From assembly GCF_030272615.1 (NCBI RefSeq), contig NC_081409.1, positions 874,378,594-874,442,593 of the forward strand: a stretch of 64,000 nucleotides of DNA, written 5' to 3'. How positions within the stretch are numbered: position 1 is the first letter of the stretch; every line of letters begins with the position of its first letter. The notes beneath the pieces were generated by a model. It was not told the DNA's origin. It did not search any database and saw only the letters and a list, made by a program, of their open reading frames with translations. Position numbers and translations under genes: made by a program. The stretch comes from Cryptomeria japonica (Eukaryota > Streptophyta > Pinopsida > Cupressales > Cupressaceae). Shown piece by piece: positions 44,041 through 55,600 of this stretch.

Positions 44041-44995
44041 GTTTCACAATGCAAAGGTGCACGAGAGTTATCTTTCGCGAAACAATGAAAAGGGTATGTA
44101 TGCCTCGGGCAAATTAAAGGTCAAGCATCTCAAAGATGATCTGATGACTGGCACTATTTCGCAATGTGAAGGTGCATGATGGTTACCCTTCGTGAAATAG
44201 CAAAAAGGCAATGAGCCTGACATGTAAGAGTCTCCCAAGTTAAAGATTGTGCAAGTTACCGATGATCGAATGACAAGCATTGTTTCGCAATGCAAAGATG
44301 CATGAAGATTACCTTTCATGAAACAACGAAAAGGAGCTGGTTGTTACGTGGCAGATTAGGTGGCAAGACACCTAGATATGCGGATGAAGCAGAGGGTGAT
44401 TTGTTAGTAGGACACATGGCTCCAACTAGATTTTCATTTTGTCCATTCAATAAAGTAGCAGTGTTGATGAGATTCATGGTTCGGTGAGACACATGGTGGT
44501 TAGAGTGTGGAGCCTGACAAATTTCTTGAGTGAATAAGTGACAAACACGTGGATATATTTGCTATAAGTTTGCAGATGAGTGGATTTACATAAAGGGCCC
44601 ACTTTGAAAGCTAAGGTAGTTAAAGACCAAGCATCTTGAAGATGATTGGACGCTGAGCATTGTTTCACAATGTGAAGGTGCACGATGGTTACCCTTTGCA
44701 AAATAGCAAAAAACCACTAGCAGTGGTTGTCAAAATAGGTTGTAAAGACAAGCAATTACAGTGGAGAATAAAGGTCAAGTAGTTAGTCATTGATCGCATG
44801 TCACGCGCTATTTTCGCAATACGAAGGTGCACGATGGTTACCCTTCACAAAACAATGAAAAGATGGTGGAGCCCATTCTAAGAGATGATGACTTAGGTAA
44901 GGTAAAGAATGTGCAAGTTTTGCATGATCTGACAATGGGCGTTGTTTCACAATGCGAAGGTGCATGATGGTTACCCTTCGTGAAACAGCGAAAAG
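44041..44995 (+). repeat. Array of six hairpin-forming repeats
   Basis: Copies at about 44041-44094, 44153-44208, 44280-44335, 44660-44711, 44809-44861 and 44942-44995. Each reads GTTTCAC-AATGC-GAAGG, about 13 bases, then CCCTTC-GTGAAAC, forming a two-part stem with a 5-base bulge, followed by AA(C/T)A(G/A)CGAAAAGG. In copy 2 the outer pair is A-T (ATTTCGC/GTGAAAT) instead of G-C, a compensating change. The preceding ~25 bases (TGATC.GATGAC..GC) are also conserved. Confidence 0.85.
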
Positions 44996-45308
44996 TTAAA
45001 GCACTTAGAGAAATTTTGTTGTCTGTTGGAGCCATGTATTCGAATTCAAATATATGAATTAATTGCTGAAGCATGTGGCTTAATTGATTCTAATCAATGC
45101 TTAGTTGCCGTAATAATCCTTACATGAGTTGAAGTTTGGTGTGTGTTCAAGTAATTTTGCAGAGTAACCAGTGCATAGGGCAAAATTTCTTAGGCAACAA
45201 GTAGGTTTCTGCAATTGTTTAACAATTACAGTTTGATTGGTATAACTGGGTGTTTGACTTCTCAAAGAATCTGTTTGAAATTCCATTGAAATAAATATAA
45301 TTTTAAGA

Positions 45309-48300
45309 TGGCACCACAAAAATAATTCAGGGGGAAGGTTGATTATCAGGAGAGAGCCATTTGTGACAATTTGTTAGAGCAATTAACAAGGTCCACTAAT
45401 ACTTTAGCTAAAATAAAAGAATTGGTGCCTAAATATTCCCGCTTGAGAATTGGCAATGGTTTATATGATAAAGGGAAATGGTTGAAAGATCCCTAGATAG
45501 GAATGGCAGGCTTGGGATTTTTCAAAGTGTAGATCAGCCAGAGAAATTCCCCTACTCCAGTGAATAGCATATGGGAATTAGATGTTGGAAAGCTTATAGT
45601 CCCTGGGGTTTTCATGGACGTGGACCTGCTAACCCAAATTGCAAATAATTATGACCCTAAGACAAGGACTATGAAGAATGTAAATGGTGGGTCATTAATT
45701 GAAATAAATGATTATGAGTTTAGGAGAGTTTTCAGACTCAGTGACGTGTCAAATTATCTGTAGCCCATCAACTTTGAAATATTGGTGAGGGTCTATGAGG
45801 CATAGAGAGATCACCTCAGAAATGGCCCCTTGAAAGAATTATTTGCCAAACTAGGAGGACTGATAGTAGTAGGCCCAAGCACCATGGAACCCTTCTCATT
45901 AAACCTATTTACTTTGAGGGCTAAAGGAATGTATTGGTCCTTATGTCAGATTATTGGGGAAGTTGTAGAGATTACTATGCCAACCCCGTATATGCTCATG
46001 ATAGCACAAATTTTGAACCCATCTCTGGTAATGAATTTTGATTTTCCACCTTATCTCATTGATGCCATTCATGAGGATTGATAGCGATAAAGAATGCTAA
46101 GGTAGACAGACCTTTTGGATGGTATTCTCTCCGCATGCACATCTTTTTATTCAAAGGTGTTGAATACTTTGCTAATGAAATGGACTTGCTCAAGGAAAAG
46201 GATGGAGAAGAGATGCTTGTTCAGTTATGGAGCACAATTTTGTCTTGGGATAGAGAAGATCCAAGTTACTTAAAGTTTGATAGATGTTTTGCATCTAGGC
46301 TTAGAATCATTTTGTGCCCACATAACCCTAGGATTCCAAAATATCTCCTTGAATTCCTTAGGCCTAAAGAATTTGCTGAAGACATCAAAATTGTGCACAA
46401 CTGGGGTGATATATATTTGTACCTTATCTCTATTGTGTTCAGAGTTTATGGTTTTAGAGGAATTCCATATTTGCTCCCCTATTAAGTCCCATTGAAGATA
46501 GGAATTGTTGAGGTCCTGAGGCAAATTGGAGGTTTGCAAGAAGCAGAATTGACAAATAGGGGGAAAGGAACAATTTTCCCAACTCTTACCATAGCACATC
46601 AGTTTGTAATCACCAAAGGTGGTTCGACACATTTTGATGATTTCTTTCAACCATATAGGTTATCTACTACAGTGGTGAGGTTTACAGATTCAGAGGATTT
46701 CTTTAATGGTATGTTCAAGAAGAGGGCCATATGCAAAGGTAAAGCCCACCAGTTTCACTTCCCTGAGGATTTAATAAGGAATGAGTTCAATTTAGCTGAG
46801 CAAGACATCAGGAAGGAAGGAAAAATGGATAGCCTTCAAGAAAACCTTGGATTTTATTCACTATTTTGACAGCAGTTATGATCCCTTGGTTAGTTTTCAT
46901 CCTTTTCAAGAAAAGATTAAGTTTTTGGTAGATTATTTTGAGGATTTAATGCAAACCTTGAAGGAGAAGAAAGAAGTTGTTATGAAAGACAATCTTGAAA
47001 AGGCCAAACTATTTTTAGCCAACCCTTCATATGCCAGGGTGATCTCCCTAGGAAAATATGCAGTGCAGAAAATATCAAAATATAGTGTATTAATACTGAT
47101 AAGGGATGAGCCTTCTAATTCAAAAGGAAAAAGGGCAATAGAAGATGTGGTTGAGATCCAAGATTCCCCTAAAAGGTAGAAAATAAGGATAGAAGTGCAG
47201 ACAAATGAGCCTTTGTATTCTCCTTCCCAATCTCCAACACATGTAGGAGATGAGCATGTAGTAGCTGAGCAACTGTTGCAATTAGGAAGTCTTGGGGAAA
47301 TTACTTTCACGTATGAGGATTTGCAAGAAGGAATGCCTAAAGAACCAACAAGTGCCCAAATGGACTTAACTATAGAGGCATTTATAGGTAAAGAACTGGA
47401 CCTTGTCATCAAGTAGGCCAGTGATGAGTTTCTGGTAGATGATAGTTTTCTCAAAATAGGATCCTTTTTGCAGTTTGTTTGAATAAAAAATATAGAACAG
47501 TTCAAGGCAAGATGTGAGAAAACAAAAAAATGAATGTCCTCACAAAGATACATCTACAGTTGAGGCAGATGTAAAGCAAGAAATGTTGATAGAATTTGAG
47601 ACTATTACCCCAAAGCAAGGAAGGAAGTTGATTGCAGAAGCTGGAGTCTTAATTCTCCTTGAATGGGAAATAGCAGATGCATTAGTGCTTGAAGTAGTAA
47701 GGAAGGAAAAAAAGCCCCTCGAGGGAGTCACCTATAGTAATGATCATGCTGCCTTAGTCATGTGGTCACTAAGAAGGGAGGAGAGCAAAAAGAGGAAAGA
47801 CTCCTTAGAGTCCAGCTATCTTGGAGGCATGATTGTGAAAAGAGTGAAGGACATAGGGGTGGTGGAGGCTACTAGTACAATTTTGGAATCCGCAAAATTC
47901 AATATGGCTGTAGCTTAGAAAGAGGGAAAGGAAAAGGCTGATCTCCAAGTAAAGTTGGAGTTAATCTTAAAAGCCTATAATGAAGACAAAATTGAAATAT
48001 CTCAAAAGGATAGTACAATTGTAAAATTGAAGAATCAAATAGCAAGGCAATATCAGAAAGGTGAATCTTCTACCTTGATGATTGTCTCCTCTCTAGCCAA
48101 GCCTCCATCTACTATTCCAATCATTTAATTTCCCCCTTCCCCTATGACTACTGGTTTCCAATCTACTGAGACTATCCAGGATGAAATGGAAAAATTGAAG
48201 TAGGCTCAAGCTATGTTTGCAAGTAAATATGAGGAGAAGGTCAAGGGGACAATTTTGAAGTTTGTTGACACAATAGGGGCTTCTATTGTGTATATATATA

Positions 48301-48902
48301 TGAAAAGAGTCTTGAGCATGTTGACTGATTTAAAGGAGGACAAGGCTACTCAGAAGCCAATTTTAAATAAATGGATGGCTAGGGAAGCAGACTTGGAACT
48401 TATGTGTTCATCCCATGAAGAGGCAGATGTTGATGCCATTATTAAATCCACTTGTGAGTTGGTAAAAGGTATGTCCTGGTTGGTAGAGGGAAGAGCTAGT
48501 CTAGAAAGAAAAACAAACCTATATAGAAAGGAGTATGTTGACAAAAAGTTTGAATTATTTCCTGGAGGTTTTGTTAGCAGAAGAAAGTCACAATATGAAG
48601 AAGTATGGCTTGGCGAGTTAGGTCATAAATTGTCACAACGGATAAATGATGTCATCAATTCAGATGATACATCTTTATTCATTCGAACAGTTGAAGAAAT
48701 TGAAAAGATGAAGTCACATTATGGCTTTTTGAAGACAGAAGTTAAGCAGTTAAGGAACACTTGGAAAAGATTAAATAAGTTGAAGAAGAAAATTGTTAGC
48801 TTCTCTTGGCCTTGTGATGACGTGTTCAAAGAATGGAAGGATAAGCATGTGATGCAAGAAGTAGAGACTCAAGAATGGTCAATTGATGATGCAACATTGT
48901 AA
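45309..48902 (+). pseudogene. Long decayed coding region of unknown family
   Basis: About 1.2 kb of codons can be followed from ATG 45309 (MAPQK then stop) through frames 3, 2, 1, 2, 3 with a few stops (45324, 45496, 45761, 45806, 46080, 46483, 47177, 47414, 47916). Pieces: 45560-45763 (WELDVGKLIVPGVFMDVDLL), 45830-46081 (LGGLIVVGPSTMEPFSLNLF), 46078-46485 (DRPFGWYSLRMHIFLFKGVE, VHNWGDIYLYLISIVFRVYG), 46492-46869, 46847-47179 (lysine-rich coiled coil), 47195-47416, 47514-47918, 48213-48902 (helical C-terminus, FSWPCDDVFKEW). No retroviral, transposase or PMD motif recognised. It is evidently a former protein of roughly 1100 residues; function unknown. Confidence 0.7.
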
Positions 48903-49948
48903 CAAACCTCAAGGAAGTTGGAAGTGGTTAGCTCTTGTAATTGCTTGTTTCAGGCTAATTAGATTTTTGAGGAATTAAAGATACTTAACACTCAACCTAT
49001 GAATACTGAGAATTCTTTTGGGCTCTATCCAGCTGGTTAACTAATTGGTTTTCCTCTTGTTTCCTTTAGCAAGAATTATAACCCTCTTTTGAGAGGGAAT
49101 TATGGTTATAATAGAATTTCCTAGGAAAGTCTGAAGCTTGTTGCATCCATATTTCTATAAATGGAAACCAAGAATATTTAGGAAATCATCAAAAGAATTA
49201 TGTAAGAAAACTCTGGAAAAATGTATTTAGGGTTTGTCTAGTTTCTGGAAAATCATTCTTGAGTTGTGTAAAAATTTGATCGAAAGTATTAATATATAGA
49301 CTAGAGCATTCAAGTCTTAAATTCTTGTTGTCTTCATGTCTTTATGATTAGTTACCATTTTGATTAAATGATTTAGGATTATTTAATTGAATAATTTGCA
49401 AGGCAATTTACAAGAATAAGTTTAGGTTGTTCCCTCAAGGAGGGAAATTAGATATACTTGAAACCTTTTCGTTGGTAACTACTGATTCTTACTTGAATTT
49501 GATGACTGGATTTATGCACATGGTGAGAGTTTATGTATGTCAAGCGTATATAGATTTGGTTAAATAGTTGTAATGGCATGTATGTGAAATCTTTTCTATC
49601 AGTTTTTGCCTAATCTTGAGTGACTCTGAAGCCCGAATAAGGCACTAGTATAGCTTGTTATGGTTCATGATTTTCTTGATGATCAATGAAAATGAATATA
49701 ATTCTTTCTTTTATGTTTAGTTATTTTTAAAGGTGCAAGGTTTGCAGGAGTTAACATTGTTCTTCCATAAGTTTGTAATTGCATAAAGTGATCTAGGATT
49801 TATACCCACCTAAGCTTAAGTTTAGGCTTGAGCTGAAGAAGGTTTTTGTGTAAATCTTGTTAAATGTTGTCTTTTGTTTTCTGCTTCATATTGTTTCTCT
49901 CCATAAGTGACAAAGGATTGAGAATTCTAATAGAGAAAAGAAAAACAA
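48903..49948. other. Tail of the unclassified insertion
   Basis: No gene. Contains a short palindrome AACCCTCTTTTGAGAGGG at 49081-49098, a TATA-like TCTATAAATGG at 49153-49163 and T-rich sequence. Confidence 0.45.
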
Positions 49949-50534
49949 TCAGAAATTGAGAACAACATTGCTGACATGTATGTTGTAAGGTGAAAAGAGA
50001 TCCTTGATAATTGATACTAGTCTGGTAGTTTTCTCTAATTCCATATCAGAACCTGCTTGTACTCTTTGCATTTGTTCATATATTGTTTCTCCTTTGGAAG
50101 TAGTGATTTCTTCAGGAGGTGATTCTATTTTGTTTTGAATAGGTTCTTGAATGTGGTGTACTTCCTCATAAGATGCTTCTTCTCTTTGAATGGTCAACTC
50201 CTCTTCTTGTTTCTCTTTTTCTTGGTGTTCTCGCTCTTTCCTTATTGTTTATGTTGCTTGGTGTAGTGCCTCTTTCCATGAGTCCTCATTTTATTTCTTC
50301 TTTGCTTGCCACTGAGGTTTTTGATATTTATTTTGTTTCGGCCTTGGGGATAGACTGTGTACATATCCCAATCCTGTTTTGTCTCTAGAAAACTATGAAG
50401 GAGAGTCCAATGGTTCTGTAATGCCTTCTTGATGCTTGCACGATCAGGTATCCTTTTCCATTGTATCCCATTTGTTGCACGATCAGGTATCCTTTTCCAT
50501 ACTATTGTGTTGGTATAGCTACCTCCATAGTAGC
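49949..50534 (-). pseudogene. Gag-Pol spacer of G2 after protease
   Basis: Open piece 49949-50197 (IQREEASYEEVHHIQEPIQN, acidic, helical) and broken frame to 50534. It carries on from the protease region across the solo LTR: the frame ending in EDKAAT at 51500 continues here. No domain recognised. Confidence 0.65.
50430..50505. repeat. Short direct repeat
   Basis: GCACGATCAGGTATCCTTTT occurs at 50437 and again at 50475, 38 bases apart, with TTGTATCCCATTT between them. Probably a local duplication in G2. Confidence 0.75.
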
Positions 50535-51483
50535 TGTATACACCTAAAAATGGTCTAAAGATAATTAATTAAATAAGCAATTATTTAATTAATCTCCCTC
50601 CCCAATTTAATTGAATTCACTAAGCAATTTGATTAAATTTCCCTTTTCATCTACTTATTAATAAATCTAAGGATTTATTAAATAGGTTCATTTCATTTCA
50701 CCCCTTTAATTAATTAATTCAAATTAATTAATTCCCTCCACCAAAATCATTTCTTCCAACTCCTAATTAATTAAAACAAATCATTTATGAGTTGTTGAGA
50801 TTAATTAGTCATTTTCCTAATATTTGAATTTCTAAATTCAAATTCTCCTAACTTCTACCACTCCTAAACCTAACCCATTCTACCTACCACCTTGTCCCCT
50901 TTCATCCAACATCTTCTAGAACCTTTGTGACACTTGTCACTAAGTGTTCCCTTTAATCCAACTTCCTTTGCCAACTTCCTCCAATTTAACCATTGATATC
51001 TTCAGATTAATCTCAACCATTGATTCATGCCAACTCACCCCTAGCCTTGGGAAATCCTATAAATAGACCTCATTTTGGAGCAATAAGGTTCCCAATTTGA
51101 TTTCATCATTTTCATTGTTATTATAGGCATCTAGCTTCTAGTTTATCATTTCTTAGCAATGTTATCATGCTCATTTTAGTTTAATTGCATCTTCATTCTT
51201 AGTTCATTTTCTAGATCAATCATGAATTCATATAGCTTAATCATTCTATTCTTGCTAGATCATGCATTTTCAACATTCAAATCCTCCATCTAAATGTTGT
51301 CAAGTCACTGGAATTTGCATACTAGGATCTGAGAGCAAAATTCATACTCACATTTACTAGGAGGCAATAAGTCGATTAGCTATGGTTTTGTGTTTCATTG
51401 ATTATATCTTCTAACCATTGCTTGTAATGATTTATTGAGTGCATTGTGGTTGTAGGTATAGGTACACTTCACAAAGCATGACA
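50535..51483 (+). mobile_element. Solo LTR of the G1 family in G2
   Basis: 949 bp, starts TGTATACACCTAAAAATGGTC like the G1 LTR and ends ...AAAGCATGACA. Flanked by perfect GTAGC duplications (50530-50534 and 51484-51488). TATA box TATAAATA at 51058-51065 followed by ACCTCATTTTGGAGCAAT as in G1. Opposite orientation to G2. A solo LTR forms by recombination between the two LTRs of a complete insert. Confidence 0.92.
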
Positions 51484-52450
51484 GTAGCAGCTTTGTCTTC
51501 TCCCTCATCCTTGTATAGCCAAATAAAGATGTCTTTCTCTTCTGATTCATGTGCTAGTGTACCCAATTGAATAAACTTGCCATCAAACTTGGTGACAGGA
51601 TGTGTCGCTTGATGCATTGATGTAGAAGGTTGTCCATGATATTTTGGTGATGTTAGTAATTTCGTTAGACACATGGGTTTGAAAGAGTATTCTCCTATGC
51701 CTTGCTCTTTGATTTTCATCTTTTGTTTGAAATCCATGGATAAAGATTTGACCTTTTCTTGATGATGATCTAACACTGAGGAAGTTTGGGCTTCCTTGTT
51801 GTGTGGAACCAATCTTTCTTGGGCTACCCCCATTTGAAAAGGGGTTATTGTCAGCAGAGATGGAAATCTCCTTCCCATTATATGGGAATTTGACACAGTG
51901 ATGGTAAGTTGATGGTACTGCTTTCATTTCATGTATCCAAGGATGACCCAATAAAATATTATATGAGAGGTCTATGTCTAAGACTTGGCACATAGTGTCT
52001 CTTTATATCGGTCCTACCTAAATAAGTAGTATCACTAGTCCCTTAGATGATCTCTCTTCATCATCATATGCCTTGATGGTGATTTTTTTGTGTGGATCAA
52101 TAGACTACTCAAAGAAGCCTAATGCACGGATAAGTTTAAGGTACAGATATTGAGATCAACTCCTCCATCTATTAATACTCTTTTAACTTGATGTTTGTAG
52201 ACTAAGACTTCAATATGAAGGGGAGTATTATGGGGATGGATCAAGGAGATATTATCATGTTCGGAAAAGGTGAGATTATGAGGCCCTAACATGTGAGCCA
52301 CCATGGCTTGAAACTTGTCAATATCCAGACCTTGAGGTACATTTGTTTCAACTAGTGCTTGTTCCAAGATGTCCTTATGTTTTGTTGATAGTTTGAGTAA
52401 CTCGAGTATGGATATCTAAGTAGGGGTTCTCCACAGTTGACTTACCAAAT
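51484..52450 (-). pseudogene. Gypsy protease region of G2
   Basis: Minus strand: LEQALVETNVPQGLDIDKFQ, LIDGGVDLNI (active site at about 52160-52185, intact DGG), a frame change, then VLDIDLSYNILLGHPWIHEM, YHHCVKFPYNGKEISISADN, and KDIFIWLYKDEGEDKAAT up to the solo LTR. Collinear with G1 10546-11361. It would process Gag-Pol. Two or more frameshifts. Confidence 0.87.
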
Positions 52451-52544
52451 CATATTGAGTCTTGGGGATAGTGGTTGATGTTGATGCATGCCCTTTCAAA
52501 ACATATTTTTGAGCTCGCGTTGTCACATTGATTGATGTATGGTC

Positions 52545-54330
52545 TTATTTGTCTTTGATCTTTATGACATTTATCTTATTATCCTCTGTTGATATGTGAT
52601 TAATTGTGTTTTTGTACAGATAATTTATGCGAGCTCCCCATGTATTGTTTGATGATGAAGCTCCTTCTTTGTTGTAATTTGGAAGAGAATTTTTAAATGA
52701 GTCATGATTACCATTCATCTTAAGACCATCAACCGTTAAATGACCTTTATTGATCATATCTAGAACAATGTTTTTAAGCCTCATGCAATCATTTGTGTGA
52801 TGTCCTTTGTTTTGATGAAAATCACATAAATGCGAGTCATTCCACCAAGGTGGTTTGATCTGGGGTTTGAAATTATTGATGGCTGGTAAGGTGATGATCT
52901 TGTTTGCCAAGAGTTTGCAGAATGTTGATTCTAAGGATTGCCCCAAGGGTGTGTAAATGCATCTATTTGGGAAATTGTTTGTGTTACCCCTAGGATTTAG
53001 ATTAGTTTCTTGATTTGTGTTGTTGGCTTGGGTATTTTTGGTGGTGTTTGTATTTGAAGGTCCCTGATTGGTATTTGGCAGATAAGTGTTATTGCCTTGG
53101 TTAACACCCTTTTGGTTCTTGGTAGCCTGGAGATTACCTAATAAAGCCAATACTGGTTGTTCTGACTTGACATCATTAGCATCAATTCCTCCCTCATTAA
53201 CAACATTTTTGTTTCTGGTCCAGAATCTGGATTTGTCTAAGGTGTTGTTATTTTTGTTGTTTTGGTTGTTAAAATGAGAGTTGGATGAATTAGTTCCTTC
53301 TTTGAAGAACTTCAATGTTCCCTTCTTGATGCATGCTTCCTCTACTTGGATTTCATTTCTGATTAACTTGGCAAAATATGGTATGCATTGGAGCTTGAGT
53401 ATATAACTCATCTCACTATTTAGATTGTCGATGAAAATCTCCATCTTTTCCTTTTTAGGCAAATCTTGAGGATATCTCAAAACCATCTATCTCCAATGTT
53501 GAATAAACACCATGAATATTTCATTGTTTTTCTTTTTGGTATTACATACATCCAGCATGGTGATTGCGTGTTGAATATTGTAGGAGTATTGAGTGATAAA
53601 TTTATTTACCAACTCATCAAAGGATCTGACGGGAGGTGTAAGTTTAGACAACCACCTCATTGTTTTCCCTCCCAAACTTCTTGGGAACAACCTCATCAAA
53701 TAAGTGTCATTGTGATAAAATTCAAGGCTCATGGTACAAAACTCCCGAACATAATCATGGAGACACTCTTACCATCATACTTATCGTATTTGGGTATATC
53801 TGAATTCGGGGGAAAACATATCATGTTTAACTCCTGTCAAAGGGCTAAGGACAAATTTAATTTAAGGAATATTGTACTATGGTCCATTGTTGCATGTCTT
53901 GCATTTGTCTCTATAGAATTTGCATTTTTTGTGTAAGAGCAACCATGGGTGCATTTGTTTGCCGAGGAAAAGGTTTTTCTCTTTCGTTATCCCTAGTTTG
54001 GGTATGGGTGTGTTCTGGTATGTTGTGTTGTTTAGGTATGTTTTGTTGTTCAAGTATGTTTTCAAGTTCACAAGTTTCCTCTTCTCTCTATTTTTCTTAA
54101 TAAGCATAATTTTGAGACCTTGTCCTAAATATTTCAATATAAAATTCTTCAGGAATCCTAACTCCTTTGCTTGTTAGCATAAGAATGTATTTTTCTTTGT
54201 CAGCCTCTATGAGTCTTTCCATAAGCTTTTGGAATGAAGGGTTTTCTTGACATTCTTGAAAGAGCTCCTCAGTGATCTGTGTTTCTCCTAGATCAGTATA
54301 ATCGAATGGGTTTGATAATCTTTGACCCAT
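52545..54330 (-). pseudogene. Gypsy gag of G2
   Basis: Start MGQRLSNPFDYTDLGETQI at 54330. Capsid part in 53487-53732 (MRLFPRSLGGKTMRWLSKL, SFDELVNKFITQYSYNIQ) and 52545-53486 (YPQDLPKKEKMEIFIDNLN), separated by one stop. Asn/Thr-rich spacer, then the finger HLCDFHQNKGHHTNDCMRL at about 52790-52830 (CxFHxxxGHxTxxC), as in Tat/Athila-type gags. A poly-Asn-like segment (NSHFNNQNNKNNNT) is unusual. Frameshifts between 53732 and 54097. Confidence 0.88.
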
Positions 54331-55229
54331 ACTAGACTCTGGTTGCGGTTCGCTTTGCTTGTTTTATTGAGAGCGAGTGACAGAAGGCATCTAGTAGAAA
54401 CTTTTCATGACAAAGGGGACAAACTCTTCTTCTTCTTCTTGTTCAGGGGTTGGTGGTTCAAATTGAGCTATATTATAAGTAATGCAGACTTCTGGGAAGA
54501 AAGCTAGGTTGATCTTTCCTCCACGATTCAAGCGTTGGTTGAATGTTGATTTTTGGCAAAAGACTCTACTTCTTAATGGTTCTTTGTCAAATTATTTTGA
54601 CTTGTCTTGAAGATAACCTGCATATGATGGAGAAAAGTGTGATGTGATTTGAAGAGTTGATGATTTATGTAGAGAAATTTGTTTCATTTGGAAAGTGTTT
54701 TCGAACTAGGTTGTCATTTTTTCAACTTAGTGTTGTGATGAAGACCTTTTCTTCTCAAAATAGGAGGAGTGGTCATACACGAGTGATCAATGGTTTCCTT
54801 TAATTTGTTTGGATTCTGATACTTCATTTGAAAACTTAAGCTAACTTTATTGAGTAGAGGTTTAGATTCACCTCCACGACAAAGTGCGTCAAATGATATA
54901 GAATAAGAGTTCCCTGATATGGAGACTCGATTTGATGACTTAAGTTTTAAAATAGGTATGTTTAGTTGATGGAATCAGTTTAGTTGGCAGACCTTTTGAT
55001 CAATGTAATGATGTTACCTGAATTTGATTGGACAAAGTTTTATCTCTAGCTAGTTTTAGTTCTGACAATTTTGTTCTGAAGACACTTGCTCAATTTTTTG
55101 GAGTATTTCTCGAATGTTCTGGTTCAAATTTTGATTGGTGAGTTTGACTAAGAGTCCAAAAGGGTATTCAAGACTAATGATAAAATTTATCAAAAATGCT
55201 CAATTTACTCTCTGTTTTTCCAAGTTTTA
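54331..55229. other. G2 leader, gag-proximal
   Basis: Non-coding leader between the 21-bp array and gag. No gene or repeat of note. Confidence 0.5.
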
Positions 55230-55600
55230 CCTATGCACTAAGACAGAGACCGGATGCACTACTGTGTGATCCAGATACGCTATTCAAAGCCACCTATGCG
55301 CTAAGATGTCTGTGCTACGTACTAATATAGAGTTTTGAATTTTATTTTCATAGAGAGGGTTATGCGTTGATATGTCTCGACTATGCGCTAAAGTGTGGAT
55401 TCAAAACACTAAGGTTTGCCCCTAATGCACTAGGCTGATGCTCCAAAGCGCTAATATGGTAGCATGAAGTATTAATAAAACATTTGCCAAATTTTCATAT
55501 TTTTATCTGCTATTTGGAAGGGTTAGTGCGCTATGTTTTGGCTTTTGCGCACTAAAGTATGCTCCAGATGTGCTAGGAGATTGTTCATATGCGCCAAACT
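55230..55600. repeat. 21-bp repeat array with TATGCGCTA core (leader array 1 of G2)
   Basis: About sixteen degenerate units at strict 21-base spacing in two blocks (55230-55335 and 55350-55470) plus looser units to 55600. Core C(T/G)ATGCGCTAA. Confidence 0.88.

Larger units (their letters stand above)
43741..49940 (+). mobile_element. Unclassified insertion of about 6.2 kb in G2
   Basis: Separates the RT side of the G2 polyprotein (ends about 43740) from its protease side (starts about 49949), both on the minus strand, while its own coding region is on the plus strand. Contents: U/T-rich lead (43741-44030), hairpin array (44041-44995), decayed long coding region (45309-48902), and a tail with a TATA-like TCTATAAATGG (49153-49163). 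I found no clear LTRs, inverted ends or target duplication, so borders are approximate. Ogre elements carry an intron between protease and RT; this block is an alternative candidate for such a site, but an intron would not explain the antisense coding. Confidence 0.6.

Noticed and set aside
46270-46650. Minus-strand open frames of 126 codons here and 206 codons at 46933-47553
   Set aside because: Shadows of the long plus-strand coding region, whose continuity over 3.6 kb is the better explanation.
53466-53936. Plus-strand open frame of 156 codons
   Set aside because: Antisense shadow of the gag capsid of G2.
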